Assembly: GCF_027923705.1 (NCBI RefSeq) | Contig: NZ_AP026442.1 | Span: 620,001-684,000 of the forward strand | Reading direction: 5' to 3' | DNA from: Cellulomonas sp. NTE-D12 | GTDB lineage: Bacteria; Actinomycetota; Actinomycetes; Actinomycetales; Cellulomonadaceae | Length of the DNA: 64,000 bases | Shown: one piece after another, positions 9,212 through 17,984 of the stretch | How positions within the stretch are numbered: position 1 is the first letter of the stretch | Layout: each line of letters starts with the position of its first letter | The notes under the pieces: model-generated | What the model saw: only the letters and a program-made list of their open reading frames with translations | Databases searched by the model: none | Told to the model about the DNA's origin: nothing | Program-made: the position numbers and the translations under genes

Positions 9212-10230
9212 GCGGTCCGACCGAGCCGGTGGACGCCGCGGCGCTGCTCGACAGCGGGATGGTGTCGCTGCCGGACGCGGTCGCCTCGGTCGACGAGGTG
9301 ACGCGCGCCGGTGGTGAGCGGGTGCTCGTGGTGCGGGCGGCCGGTGGGCTGGCCGTGGACGTGCTGCCCGACCGCGGTCTGGACCTCGGCCCCGTGTGGT
9401 GGGGCGGCGTGCCGCTGGCGTGGCGGTCGCCGAACCCGGTAGACCCCGGCCCGGGACGGGGCTGGGAGGAGCGGTTCCGCGGCGGGCTGCTGGCCACCTG
9501 CGGGCCGGACAACATCGGCGAGCCGCGGGGCGCGTCCGGTCAGCACGGCACCCACCACCTGACGTCCGCCTACGAGGTGCGGTGGTGGCGGGAGCGGACC
9601 GCCTCGGCGCTCGAGGTGCACGTCAGCGGCAGCGTGGCGCACACCTCGTTGGGCGGTGCGCGCATCGTCGTCCAGCGCCACGTCGTGGTGCCCACCGGGA
9701 CCCCGTGGGTGCACGTGCGCGACGTGGTCCGCAACGTCGGCGACCGGCCCGTCGGCGTCCCGCTGCTGTACCACGTCAACCTCGGCGCGCCGCTGCTGCG
9801 GCCCGGCGCTCGGCTGCGGGTGCCGTACCGCGACCACGTCACCCGCGAGCCGTTGCCAGCGGGCCGGCACCCGCTGGAGATGCCGAGCCCCGCCGTCGGC
9901 CTGGAGCCGGTGGTCGCGGAGCATCGCGGGCCCACCACCACGGGTGACCGGGCCAGCGCGGTGCTGACCGGCACGGGCGCCGGCGTCGAGGTGGTGGTCG
10001 AGTGGCCCGTCGCCACGCTGCCCCGGCTGAACACCTGGGCCTGGCCGGCCGAACGGGCGTGGGTGCTGGGCGTCGAACCGTCCAACGCGCCCCTGTTCGG
10101 GCCGGAGCGGGACGGGTGGGCAGCGGGCGCACCCGTGCTGGAACCGGGCGCCGACTGGCAGACGGGGGTCAGCGTCGGGCTGCGCCCGGTGCCGAGAGGC
10201 GAGCCTCGACAGGAGGACCAGGGCCGATGA
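9208..10230 (+). CDS. Aldose 1-epimerase-like protein (DUF4432 type)
   Basis: 340 residues, starting in an ATGA overlap with the kinase gene. It has a galactose-mutarotase-like beta-sandwich pattern: DVLPDRGLDLGPVWWGGVPLAW near residue 55, GGLLATCGPDN near 95, HGTHHL near 115 and YHVNLGAPLL near 190. Proteins of this group convert sugar anomers or bind carbohydrate; the exact substrate is not known. Its position in the operon suggests it prepares the anomer needed by the kinase or by ManA. Confidence 0.75.
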   Translation: MSGPTEPVDAAALLDSGMVSLPDAVASVDEVTRAGGERVLVVRAAGGLAVDVLPDRGLDLGPVWWGGVPLAWRSPNPVDPGPGRGWEERFRGGLLATCGPDNIGEPRGASGQHGTHHLTSAYEVRWWRERTASALEVHVSGSVAHTSLGGARIVVQRHVVVPTGTPWVHVRDVVRNVGDRPVGVPLLYHVNLGAPLLRPGARLRVPYRDHVTREPLPAGRHPLEMPSPAVGLEPVVAEHRGPTTTGDRASAVLTGTGAGVEVVVEWPVATLPRLNTWAWPAERAWVLGVEPSNAPLFGPERDGWAAGAPVLEPGADWQTGVSVGLRPVPRGEPRQEDQGR

Positions 10231-11243
10231 CCGTGGTGGAGCTGGTCGCGAACCAGCCGGCGGACCGCTTCTACGCCGGGGGTGCGCGGATCCGCGCCTT
10301 CCGAGGCGCCGCGGCCGAGGGTGACCACGTGCCGGAGGACTGGGTCGGCTCGGTCACCCCCCTGTTCGGCGAACGTGACCTCGGGCTGAGCCGTTTGCCC
10401 GACGGGTGGCTGCTGCGGGACGCCGTCGCCGCCGACCCCGAGGCGTGGCTGGGCGAGGAGCACGTCCGGCGGTTCGGGTCGGACACCGCCCTGCTGGTCA
10501 AGCTGCTCGACGCGGGCGAGCGGCTGCCGGTGCACGCGCACCCCGACCGGGAGTTCGCCGCGGCGCACCTGGGGCTGGCGCACGGCAAGACGGAGGCGTG
10601 GATCGCCCTCGAGCCGGCCGACGTGCACCTCGCGTTCGCCCGGGACGTGTCCGACGACGAGCTGGCCGGCTGGGTGCAGCACCAGGACACCGCCGCGATG
10701 CTCGGTGCGATGCACACGCTGCGGCTGCGAGCCGGTGACGCCGTGCTGGTGCCGGCCGGCCTGCCGCACGCGATCGGCGAGGGCGCCTTCGTGGTGGAGC
10801 TCCAGGAGCCGACCGACCTGTCGATCCTCATGGAGTGGGCCGGCTTCCGCATCGACGGTGCCGCGCTCGGCCACCTCGGGCTCGGTTTCGGCACGGCGCT
10901 CGCGGCCGTCGACCGGCGCGCCTGGTCGGCCGCCGACGTCGAGGCGCTGCGCGGTGCCGACGCCGCGACCGTCGGGCCGCTGCTGCCCGCTGCCGGGGAG
11001 TTCTTCCGCGCCGAGCGCTCCCGCGGGCCGGTCACCTGGGAGCCGGGGTTCGCTGTGGTCGTGGTCGTCGCCGGTCAGGGGACGCTGCGGGCAGACGACG
11101 GCTCCGTCGTACCCCTGCGACCAGGGCAGACGCTGCTGGTCCCGCACTCGGCGGGCGCCATCGAGGTGTCGGGTGCCGCCGAGCTGGAGCTGCTGCGCTG
11201 CCGACCCCCGGCGGCGGCACTGGGAGGCGTCACCGCACGCTGA
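10227..11243 (+). CDS. manA: Mannose-6-phosphate isomerase, class I
   Basis: 338 residues, cupin-fold type I phosphomannose isomerase, which interconverts mannose-6-P and fructose-6-P. Zinc ligands are visible as H103 and H105 in PVHAHPDREF, E123 in KTEAW, and H181 in AGLPHAIGEG. It is shorter than the E. coli enzyme, as common in actinobacterial versions. AGGAGG at 10211-10216 and an ATGA overlap with the epimerase show tight coupling. It is the last gene of the operon and would supply fructose-6-P to the kinase two genes upstream. Confidence 0.85.
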   Translation: MTVVELVANQPADRFYAGGARIRAFRGAAAEGDHVPEDWVGSVTPLFGERDLGLSRLPDGWLLRDAVAADPEAWLGEEHVRRFGSDTALLVKLLDAGERLPVHAHPDREFAAAHLGLAHGKTEAWIALEPADVHLAFARDVSDDELAGWVQHQDTAAMLGAMHTLRLRAGDAVLVPAGLPHAIGEGAFVVELQEPTDLSILMEWAGFRIDGAALGHLGLGFGTALAAVDRRAWSAADVEALRGADAATVGPLLPAAGEFFRAERSRGPVTWEPGFAVVVVVAGQGTLRADDGSVVPLRPGQTLLVPHSAGAIEVSGAAELELLRCRPPAAALGGVTAR

Positions 11244-11248
11244 CGCCT

Positions 11249-11290
11249 CGACGGCCGCCGCCTCCCGCGCACGGGGAGCGGCGGCCGTCG
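11249..11290. terminator. Bidirectional terminator hairpin
   Basis: Near-perfect 18-bp arms (11249-11266 and 11273-11290, two mismatches) with a 6-base loop sit between the convergent manA and cellulase genes, six bases after the manA stop. No T-run, as usual in this G+C range. Confidence 0.7.
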
Positions 11291-11314
11291 GCCGTCCTGG
11301 GCCGCGAACGGCGC

Positions 11315-12625
11315 CTACGCCAGCGGCGGGTTGGCCAACGCGATCAGCTGGTGCGCCTGCGCCGGGAACCACGCGCCCGCGGCGGGGTCGACGATGCCGC
11401 CCCACTCCGGGTCGGTGGTGCCGCCGGTGCCGCGGCTGCACTGACCGTCGGACTCACCGGGCACCTTGATCCACAGGTACGCGTCGAGCAGCGGGGTGCC
11501 GGTGCTCGTCGTCGGGACCATGCCGAGGCCGCGGCCCGGAGGGTTGCACCAGTCCTGCTTGTCCGAGTACTGAGTCCCGCCGGTCCACGGACCCTGCCCG
11601 TTGCGGCTGGTGTCGATGACGAAGTGCGTGGTCGGCTGCGTGCTGCCGAGCGCGGCGGCGTAGCGGGAGTCGATGCCGACGGTGTTCCACGCCAGGTCGG
11701 CGGCGTTGCCGCTGTACGGCTCGTTGCGCCACACCTGCGCGTTGTCCATGCCGGTGCCGGCCCAGCTGGTGGCCGGACCGCCGTTCCGGTACTGGTTGCC
11801 GCAGTTGTCGTTGAACGCGTACGCGGTGGGGTCGGCGGCGCTGTCCCGCTCGGCCAGCGCGATGCAGGAGGACACCCACCGCCCGTACGCGGCGAGGTTC
11901 GGCGAGAGCTGGTAGTTGGACGCGTTGACGAAGAACCCGTCGGCCCGCTGCACGCCGGCCATCAGCAGCCGCTGGGCGGACTCGCCGACGTTCTGCCAGG
12001 CGGTGTGCGTCGCGTCGAGGTAGACGGCCGTGCGGGAGTGCGCCTTGAGGGCGTCGACCGCGTAGTTCAGCTGGGTGAACCGGTCGGCCGGGTCGGCGCC
12101 CGTGATGGAGCAGTTGGACGAGCCGTCGAGGCGGCTCACGTAGTTGGGGATCAGGCCCAGGCCGTCGGGCTCGAGGATCACGGCGGCGGGCGCGTTGCCG
12201 ATGCCACGGGCCAGCCCGTCGATCCACGCCTCGTACTGGGCGGTGCTCTGGGCGCCGCCCGCGGAGTACTGGCCGCAGTCGCGGTTGGGCAGGTAGTAGG
12301 CGACGAGCACGGGCACGCTCCGCTGCTTGGCGGCCTCGCGGACCACCTTGGCGACGTCGTTCTGCACGCCTCGCGGCGTGCCGCCGGTGAACCAGGTGGC
12401 GCTGGGGTAGCCGGCGAGCGTGCGCGCGTCGGCGCGGGCGGTGCCGGTGAGGTGGTGCATCGCGTCGACCGTGGTGCTGTGGGGGTTGACGAACAGCCGG
12501 GCGCCCGGCTGCAGGGGGTTGCCCGGTGCACCGGGCAGGCCGTGGGCGTCGGCGGCCCCGGCGGTGAGCAGGACGAGGGCGGCGGCTGCCGCCAGAGAGA
12601 CGAGCTTCCGTGCTGGTCGGACCAT
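11315..12625 (-). CDS. Secreted GH6 cellulase (catalytic domain only)
   Basis: 436 residues. A signal peptide (MVRPARKLVSLAAAAALVLLTAG, cleavage after ADA) shows secretion. The mature protein is a glycoside hydrolase family 6 domain: FVNPHSTTVDAM, VPVLVAYYLPNRDCGQYSAGG, ILEPDGLGLIPN with a catalytic-region Asp, YLDATHTAWQN, and VIDTSRNGQGPW. GH6 enzymes cleave cellulose with inversion. No carbohydrate-binding module or linker is present, unlike many Cellulomonas cellulases. Start 12625 gives the signal peptide at the N-terminus. Two CelR-like operators lie at and upstream of the start, so cellobiose-responsive control is likely. Confidence 0.93.
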   Translation of the reverse strand: MVRPARKLVSLAAAAALVLLTAGAADAHGLPGAPGNPLQPGARLFVNPHSTTVDAMHHLTGTARADARTLAGYPSATWFTGGTPRGVQNDVAKVVREAAKQRSVPVLVAYYLPNRDCGQYSAGGAQSTAQYEAWIDGLARGIGNAPAAVILEPDGLGLIPNYVSRLDGSSNCSITGADPADRFTQLNYAVDALKAHSRTAVYLDATHTAWQNVGESAQRLLMAGVQRADGFFVNASNYQLSPNLAAYGRWVSSCIALAERDSAADPTAYAFNDNCGNQYRNGGPATSWAGTGMDNAQVWRNEPYSGNAADLAWNTVGIDSRYAAALGSTQPTTHFVIDTSRNGQGPWTGGTQYSDKQDWCNPPGRGLGMVPTTSTGTPLLDAYLWIKVPGESDGQCSRGTGGTTDPEWGGIVDPAAGAWFPAQAHQLIALANPPLA

Positions 12626-12638
12626 GAGAACGCTCCCA
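12625..12638. promoter_or_regulatory. CelR-like operator overlapping the GH6 start codon
   Basis: On the minus strand the site reads TGGGAGCGTTCTCA, 12 of 14 matches to the known CelR operator TGGGAGCGCTCCCA. It overlaps the first base of the start codon, so a bound LacI-type repressor would block transcription at the gene head. Confidence 0.6.
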
Positions 12639-12744
12639 CACTGCTGAGGCCGACGCGTCGGTGCGCCGGGCGGTGGACTCCGTCGTCGCAACCGGTGGGC
12701 GGGTGCCTGCAGCGCCGGCTGTGCGTGCAACGGTCGTGGGCTGT

Positions 12745-12758
12745 GGGAGCGCTGTCAA
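12745..12758. promoter_or_regulatory. Second CelR-like operator upstream of the GH6 gene
   Basis: TGGGAGCGCTGTCA matches the CelR operator at 12 of 14 positions. It lies about 120 bases upstream of the cellulase start and just inside the stop end of the MFS gene. A pair of sites could support looping. Confidence 0.55.
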
Positions 12759-14098
12759 CCCCTCGGTGACGGCTCGGTGATGGTGGCGGTGACAGGGTCG
12801 ACCGCAGCCTCGGGAACCGTGCGCTCGTGCCGGAGGGCCGGCCGGTAGAGGGCGGCGCCGACGATGCTGAAGGCCCCGGCGACGACGATGGCCGTGGGCG
12901 TGCCGGCGTGCTCCGCCAGCGGGCCCAGCACCAGCAGGCCCAGCGTGTACGCACCGCCGGACACCATCGAGTTCATCGACAGCACAGTGGTGCGGGTGCC
13001 CGCACCGGCCTCCCGGTGCAGCAGCGTGGAGTGCATCGGCCCGGCGGCACCGTGCACGGTGTAGGTCAGCAGGAACGCCGTGACCAGGCCGACCGGCCCC
13101 GCCATCAGCCCCATGAGCACCACCAGCGCGCCGTTGAGCACCCGCGCCAGCAGGGCCGTCCAGGCGACGCCGATCCGCCGGCTGGCCCGTGCCGCCAGCG
13201 CCGAGCCGACCGCGAACAGCCCCCACGCGGCGGCGGAGACCGGACCCATCAGCGCACCGGCCCTCGTCTGACCGCCCGCCAGCTCGGACAGCCGGACGGG
13301 GAACAGGGTCTCGAACCCGATCATCGCCGTCGCCCAGAACACCTCGACCAGCACCAGCGCGCGCAGCACCGGGGACGCGGCCATCACGCGGAGGCCGCTC
13401 AGCACGGTGCGCGGGGCCCCGGTGGCGGACCGCAGTGCGTCTCGAACGCGCGACCGGCGGCCCGCGGCGACGCCGTGCGGCCGCTGCTCGTGCATCCGCA
13501 CCGCGATGGCCACCACGTTGACCACCTGGAAGCCCAGCGCCAGCCAGTACGGCAGCGCCAGCGCCGGCATCGACGCGACGGGGTGCCAGGCGACCAGCCC
13601 GCCGGACAGCAGCGCACCGACCGCGATCGACACGCCCAGCACGGTGCCGGCGTGCGCCAGCGTCGGTTCCACCCGCACGTCGGGGTCGTCGGCGCGCGCG
13701 CTGTCGACGTACCAGGCCTCCAGCGGACCGGAGTCGAGCGCGCGGAACACGCCCTGCAGGGCCAGGGCGACGACGAAGGCGCCGAACGTGCTGGCGTTGA
13801 TGAAGACGAGCCCCGAGGCGACCCCCACCAACGAGGCGGCCAGCAGCACCGGACGCCGCCCGACGGCGTCGGCCAGCCCACCCGTCGGCAGCTCCAGGCC
13901 CAGCACCACGAACCCCTGCATCGACAGGATCACGCCCAGCTGGGCGACGCTCATGCCGCGCTGCAGGGTCAGCAGCGTGGTGACCCCGATGGTCAGCCCG
14001 ACCGGGAACCAGCGGGTGGCGGTCAGCAGCAGCACGGTGCGGCGGGCGGTGGCGGCCGTCACCGCGGGGTGCTGGCGGGTGGCACCGGCGCCCGTCAC
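12755..14098 (-). CDS. MFS transporter
   Basis: 447 residues with about twelve membrane helices and the MFS motif-A-like GLADAVGRRPVLL loop near residue 75. It starts with GTG in a GTGA overlap with the stop of the upstream regulator, so the two are co-translated. Pairs of this type usually export a drug or metabolite under control of the partner regulator. The transported compound is unknown. The last codons overlap a CelR-like site. Confidence 0.88.
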   Translation of the reverse strand: MTGAGATRQHPAVTAATARRTVLLLTATRWFPVGLTIGVTTLLTLQRGMSVAQLGVILSMQGFVVLGLELPTGGLADAVGRRPVLLAASLVGVASGLVFINASTFGAFVVALALQGVFRALDSGPLEAWYVDSARADDPDVRVEPTLAHAGTVLGVSIAVGALLSGGLVAWHPVASMPALALPYWLALGFQVVNVVAIAVRMHEQRPHGVAAGRRSRVRDALRSATGAPRTVLSGLRVMAASPVLRALVLVEVFWATAMIGFETLFPVRLSELAGGQTRAGALMGPVSAAAWGLFAVGSALAARASRRIGVAWTALLARVLNGALVVLMGLMAGPVGLVTAFLLTYTVHGAAGPMHSTLLHREAGAGTRTTVLSMNSMVSGGAYTLGLLVLGPLAEHAGTPTAIVVAGAFSIVGAALYRPALRHERTVPEAAVDPVTATITEPSPRG

Positions 14099-14718
14099 GC
14101 GTCGTCCGGACGCTCGTCGAGGTCCACCGGGAACAGCACCGTGTACACGGCCAGGCGCCGGGCGTCGGGATGTCCCGCACCGACCTGCCGGTACCGGGCC
14201 AGCAGCTGCTCGAGCTCCGTCTTGAGCGCCTGCGCCTGCTCCGCCGTCGCCACGATCAGCTGGTCGCTGAGCCCGGCGGCGTCCCGCCAGGGCAGCGGCC
14301 AGTCCGCCTCGACGTCGAGCCACCGCTCGAACTGCTGCCCGAGGTGCCGGCTGTAGTCGCGCACCAGCCAGCCGAGCGCCGTCTGCGCGTCCTCGTCGCC
14401 GGCGAAGTCGCTGGCGTTCCACTCGTGGGCGTCGGTCGCCGCCCGCCACAGCCGCCGCTTGCCCTCGCCCTCGCCGGTGTCCGCCACGAGCCCGACCGAC
14501 TCGAGCTTGCGCAGGTGGTACGAGGTCGCGCCGGTGTTGGTGGCCAGTGCGGTGGCCAGGTCGGTCGCGGTGGCCGGGCCGCCGCGGCGCAGGGCGGACA
14601 GCAGGCGGGAGCGCAGGGGGTGGGCGAGCACCTTCAGTGCCGCGGCGTCCAGGTGGAACGTGGTCTGCGGGGTCTGCGGGGTCTGCGGGGTCGGCGGGGT
14701 CTGCGCAGCAGGGGCCAT
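14095..14718 (-). CDS. ArsR-like winged-helix transcriptional regulator
   Basis: 207 residues. A Pro/Thr/Gln-rich leader with PQT repeats precedes a winged helix (LKVLAHPLRSRLLSALRRGG, then ATDLATALATNTGATSYHLRKLE, residues about 28-75). The C-terminal half is helical (ATAEQAQALKTELEQLLARYR) and probably binds the effector or dimerises. It is transcribed with the MFS gene it overlaps and lies behind a 43-bp palindrome that is the likely operator. Confidence 0.85.
   Translation of the reverse strand: MAPAAQTPPTPQTPQTPQTTFHLDAAALKVLAHPLRSRLLSALRRGGPATATDLATALATNTGATSYHLRKLESVGLVADTGEGEGKRRLWRAATDAHEWNASDFAGDEDAQTALGWLVRDYSRHLGQQFERWLDVEADWPLPWRDAAGLSDQLIVATAEQAQALKTELEQLLARYRQVGAGHPDARRLAVYTVLFPVDLDERPDDA
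14641..14702 (-). repeat. Short tandem repeat coding for a PQT-rich leader
   Basis: The block of near-identical 9-base units (GGGGTCTGC on the plus strand, several copies between about 14668 and 14702) encodes the PQTPQTPQT stretch at the N-terminus of the regulator. It is the sort of repeat that can vary in copy number without changing frame. Confidence 0.6.
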
Positions 14719-14734
14719 ACCCGCACGGTACGTC

Positions 14735-14777
14735 TGCACAGGATCTATGCACAACATGTGTGCATAGATCCTGTGCA
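14735..14777. promoter_or_regulatory. 43-bp perfect palindrome upstream of the regulator/MFS operon
   Basis: Arms TGCACAGGATCTATGCACA (14735-14753) and its exact complement (14759-14777) flank a 5-base spacer. Each arm carries two TGCACA units. It fills most of the gap between the upstream gene stop (14787) and the regulator start (14718). Most likely it is the operator of the ArsR-like regulator; it could also end the upstream transcript, but no T-run follows. Confidence 0.7.
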
Positions 14778-14786
14778 GCACGGACG

Positions 14787-15770
14787 TCAGTCGTGCAGCT
14801 CCAGGTACACCAGCGTCTGGTTGAGCAGCTGGTAGGCGATCTCGCCGAAGGTGATGGGCCCGACGATGTCGCCGGTCCGCTTCCCCTCCAGCTCCGAGTA
14901 CAGGAAGTTCAGGATGCAGTTGCAGGAGAAGGCGGGCGTCACCGAGCTCGCCGGCAGGTGCGAGACGAAGTCGCCCACGTAGTCGCCGATGGGCGCCGCG
15001 AGCTTGTACTCGATGCCGGAGAACACCGGCGCGTACAGGTCCACCGTGCCGCCGTCGTCGGGCACGGACTGGAACGAGACGTTGATCATCGCCCCGAAGT
15101 AGTCCGCCACCAGCGGCAGCCGCACGTCGTGGCCGATCTCCTGCAGGTACTCCGAGAACACCCGGGGCACGCCGTCCACCAGCACCTTGTCCTGCGAGAA
15201 CCCGGTCGAGTCGAACGTCAGCGTGGCGCCGTCGCCCTGCCGGAACAGGTTGACGATCTCGGCGCTGGCCAGCACCCCGTCGGGCAGGGCTGCGTGCAGC
15301 ACCACGGCGTCGTCGCCGCTGAGGTCCGTGCCCGAGCCGGCGAACACCTTGGCGCTCGCGGTACCCAGGTCGTCGAGGTGCACGCCGGAGACCCAGCCGA
15401 CCACCGGGCGGTCGAACAGCCCGGGCAGCTCCGGCGCCTCGGCGGCGTACCGGCTGTGGGCGGGGCTGCCGGCCGGGACGATGATCACGCTGAACCCGTT
15501 GTCGAACGCGTCGGACGTGAGGCCGTCGAGCTCGGCCGCGGAGCAGCTGCGCACGCGGACGTCCGTGACCTGCTCGGGCAGGGTGTCGACGTAGACGAGC
15601 TCGCGGTTGACCTGGCCGCCGGCGTCGGTCATGAAGTAGGGGATGGTCCCACCGATCCACCGGCCCTGCGGCAGCTGGCGCAGCAGCGACTCGTCGCCGG
15701 CGACGAGCACGGCCGCGCCTGCGGTGATCGCTTCGGAGGCCTCGGCGACGGTGAGCAGCTTTCCTGGCAT
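14787..15770 (-). CDS. Conserved protein of unknown function (DUF6976/FIST-like)
   Basis: 327 residues, no signal peptide. Start at 15770 has AAGGAGAG just upstream. Features are KLLTVAEASEAITAG at the N-terminus, LLRQLPQGRWIGGTIPYFM, and a C-terminal block with three close cysteine/asparagine residues (SCNCILNFLYSELEG) and GPITFGEIAYQLLNQT. The layout resembles FIST-type ligand-binding proteins, and I tentatively link it to DUF6976; the function is unknown. It follows a 73-residue gene in the same direction and probably shares its transcript. Confidence 0.7.
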   Translation of the reverse strand: MPGKLLTVAEASEAITAGAAVLVAGDESLLRQLPQGRWIGGTIPYFMTDAGGQVNRELVYVDTLPEQVTDVRVRSCSAAELDGLTSDAFDNGFSVIIVPAGSPAHSRYAAEAPELPGLFDRPVVGWVSGVHLDDLGTASAKVFAGSGTDLSGDDAVVLHAALPDGVLASAEIVNLFRQGDGATLTFDSTGFSQDKVLVDGVPRVFSEYLQEIGHDVRLPLVADYFGAMINVSFQSVPDDGGTVDLYAPVFSGIEYKLAAPIGDYVGDFVSHLPASSVTPAFSCNCILNFLYSELEGKRTGDIVGPITFGEIAYQLLNQTLVYLELHD

Positions 15771-15801
15771 GGTCTCTCCTTGCGGATGAGGGGCTGGCGG
15801 G

Positions 15802-16023
15802 TCAGCCGAAGATGGACTGGATGTCGGCTGCGACCAGCCGCTCGTTCTTGGTGAAGAGCGCCTGCACCTCCTCGATCGCCGCGGCGCGGGCGGCCGGGGC
15901 GAGAGGCGAGTTGCGCGCGATGCGCTGCATCAGGATGCGCAGGGCGAGAAAGCTGTACGTGTGGGCCTCAGGGTGCTCGACGAGCGCTTGCCACCTCGGG
16001 TCCTGGCGCGCTGGCACTGGCAT
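15802..16023 (-). CDS. Small helical protein, unknown
   Basis: 73 residues, highly helical (TYSFLALRILMQRIARNSPL, then AAIEEVQALFTKNERLV). A clear AGGAGG ribosome site precedes the ATG at 16023. It starts an apparent two-gene unit with the larger unknown protein downstream, so the two may act together. I do not recognise the family. Confidence 0.65.
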   Translation of the reverse strand: MPVPARQDPRWQALVEHPEAHTYSFLALRILMQRIARNSPLAPAARAAAIEEVQALFTKNERLVAADIQSIFG

Positions 16024-16132
16024 GTGGAGGTCCTCCTCACGAGGTTCCGAGCGGCTCGTCTCCGTTGGCGAGCCTTCGCCCAGACCATCGGCAGCCGGGG
16101 GTCCGCCCGTAGGCGTTCGCCCGGGTGCCGGC

Positions 16133-17728
16133 TCAGTCCAGGGCCAGCTGCTCCCGCTCCAGCCGCAGCTCCTCGATGTCGAGGCGCGCCTGCACCTGTC
16201 GCAGCACCGTGTCGTCGATCGCCCGCTCGTCGCGCAGCCGCACGACCGTCGCCCGCTTGCGGCCCAGCAGCGCCCGCCGCAGCGCGGCGTCCTGCGACTC
16301 CCGCCGAACGGCCGGCTCGGCCTCCGGCCCCGGTGCGCCGCGCGCCATCAGCAGCAGCAGGTGCTCGAAGTACTCGGTGCGCACCCGGTCGGCCACCTCC
16401 CGGTCGATGCCCAGCTCGGTGGCCACCTCGGCGATCGCGGACAGGGCCTCCTCGGTGGCGGTGCGGTCGGCGAGCAACCGTTCGGCGGCCTGGGCGTCGT
16501 CGTCGGGGCGCATCCGCGCCCAGCGGGAGACGAGGGGGAGGGCCAGGCCCTGGACGACGAGCGTGGTGGCGACGACGCCGGCGGTGACGAACACCAGCAG
16601 GTCGCGGTCCGGGAACGGCGCCCCGGAGGCCGTCGTCGTCGGGACCGCCAGCACCGCGGCCAGCGACACCGCGCCACGGAACCCGGCGACGGTGCTGACC
16701 ACCCGCGACCGGTTGGTGACCCGGCGCAGCCGCTGCGAGGGCCGCCGGTCGATCGCGCGGATCGTGTAGGCGGAGGCGACCAGGAAGACGAACCGCGACA
16801 CCAGGATCACCACGTACACGCCGGCGCCGACGACGAGAGCCGTCACCAGGTCGGTGGACACCAGGCTGCGCACCGCCGAGTGCGCCTCGATGCCGATCAG
16901 CACGAACAGCGCGCCGTTGACCAGGAACGTCGTCAACGTCCAGAACGCCGTGCTCTGCGACCGGCTCTGCGCACCGTCGATCCGCGGCCCCACCTGGCTC
17001 ATCACCAGCCCGCACACCACCACCGCCAGCACGCCGGAGGCGTGCACCAGCTCCGCTAGCAGGTAGGCGCTGAACGGGATCAGCACCGTCAGGGTGTTGC
17101 CCAGCAACGGGTCGCCGACCCGTCGGTGGCCCTGCACGCCGAGCCAGGCGACCAGCGCGCCGACGGCGATCCCCCCGAGGTACGCCAACGCGAACAGCCC
17201 CGCGACGTGCCCGGCGGCGAGATGCTCGGACCCGACCGTCACGCCGACCGCGACGCCGTAGAGCACCAGCGCGGTGCCGTCGTTCACCAGGGACTCGGCG
17301 CGCAGCACGGTGACGGTGCGCCGCGGCAGGGTGCGTGCCATCGCGCCGACGGCGGTCGCGTCCGTCGGCGCCACCGCCGCGCCGAGCACCCACGCGGGCC
17401 CCCACGGCACCCCGAGCGTGTGCGCGACGGCCGCCACGGCCCAGGCCGTCAGCACCACCAGCAGCGTGGACGAGAGCACGATCCCGCGCAGGTTGGCCCG
17501 GATCTCCCGGACGGACACGGTCAGCGACTCCCAGTACAGGAGCGCCGGCAGGAACACCAGCAGCATCAGCTGCGGCGGCAGGTGCACGGCCCGCAGCGCG
17601 GGCACGGTGCCGAGCGCGACGCCGATCAGCAGCAGCACGACGGGCGGCGCGACGCGGGTACGACGAGCGACGGCCGTGCCGAGCACGATGACGGCGCCGA
17701 GCACCACGAGCAGCTCGAGGGCGATCAT
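16133..17728 (-). CDS. Na+/H+ antiporter, CPA1 family
   Basis: 531 residues. About twelve membrane helices cover the first ~410 residues, with the CPA1 ion-binding motifs GAAVAPTDATAVGAM near residue 115 and ESLVNDGTALVLY near 145. A cytoplasmic helical tail of about 120 residues follows, typical of bacterial NhaP/YjcE-like proteins. It exchanges Na+ (or K+) for protons at the membrane. Start at 17728 has GGGAGG upstream; the longer frame to 17845 would add an unlikely hydrophilic leader. Confidence 0.92.
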   Translation of the reverse strand: MIALELLVVLGAVIVLGTAVARRTRVAPPVVLLLIGVALGTVPALRAVHLPPQLMLLVFLPALLYWESLTVSVREIRANLRGIVLSSTLLVVLTAWAVAAVAHTLGVPWGPAWVLGAAVAPTDATAVGAMARTLPRRTVTVLRAESLVNDGTALVLYGVAVGVTVGSEHLAAGHVAGLFALAYLGGIAVGALVAWLGVQGHRRVGDPLLGNTLTVLIPFSAYLLAELVHASGVLAVVVCGLVMSQVGPRIDGAQSRSQSTAFWTLTTFLVNGALFVLIGIEAHSAVRSLVSTDLVTALVVGAGVYVVILVSRFVFLVASAYTIRAIDRRPSQRLRRVTNRSRVVSTVAGFRGAVSLAAVLAVPTTTASGAPFPDRDLLVFVTAGVVATTLVVQGLALPLVSRWARMRPDDDAQAAERLLADRTATEEALSAIAEVATELGIDREVADRVRTEYFEHLLLLMARGAPGPEAEPAVRRESQDAALRRALLGRKRATVVRLRDERAIDDTVLRQVQARLDIEELRLEREQLALD

Positions 17729-17984
17729 GCGGGGCCTCCCGGGGGTCGCGACGACGGGCGGGACGACGAACGACGAGCGGCCGTGCGGGCCGACTCGTCG
17801 TCGAGGGGACATCTTCCCTGGTGAACCGGGCTGACGTACAGGCATTCAGCAGTCATGACCGGAAGTGGGGCGGAGGCTCCATCGCTTCCGAAGCGCTGCA
17901 TGGCGTCACACTGAAGCTACTATGGCTGCACAGTGACACTACCCGGCGACGCCCTACCAGCCGGCCGGAGACGAGGAGCCCCAC

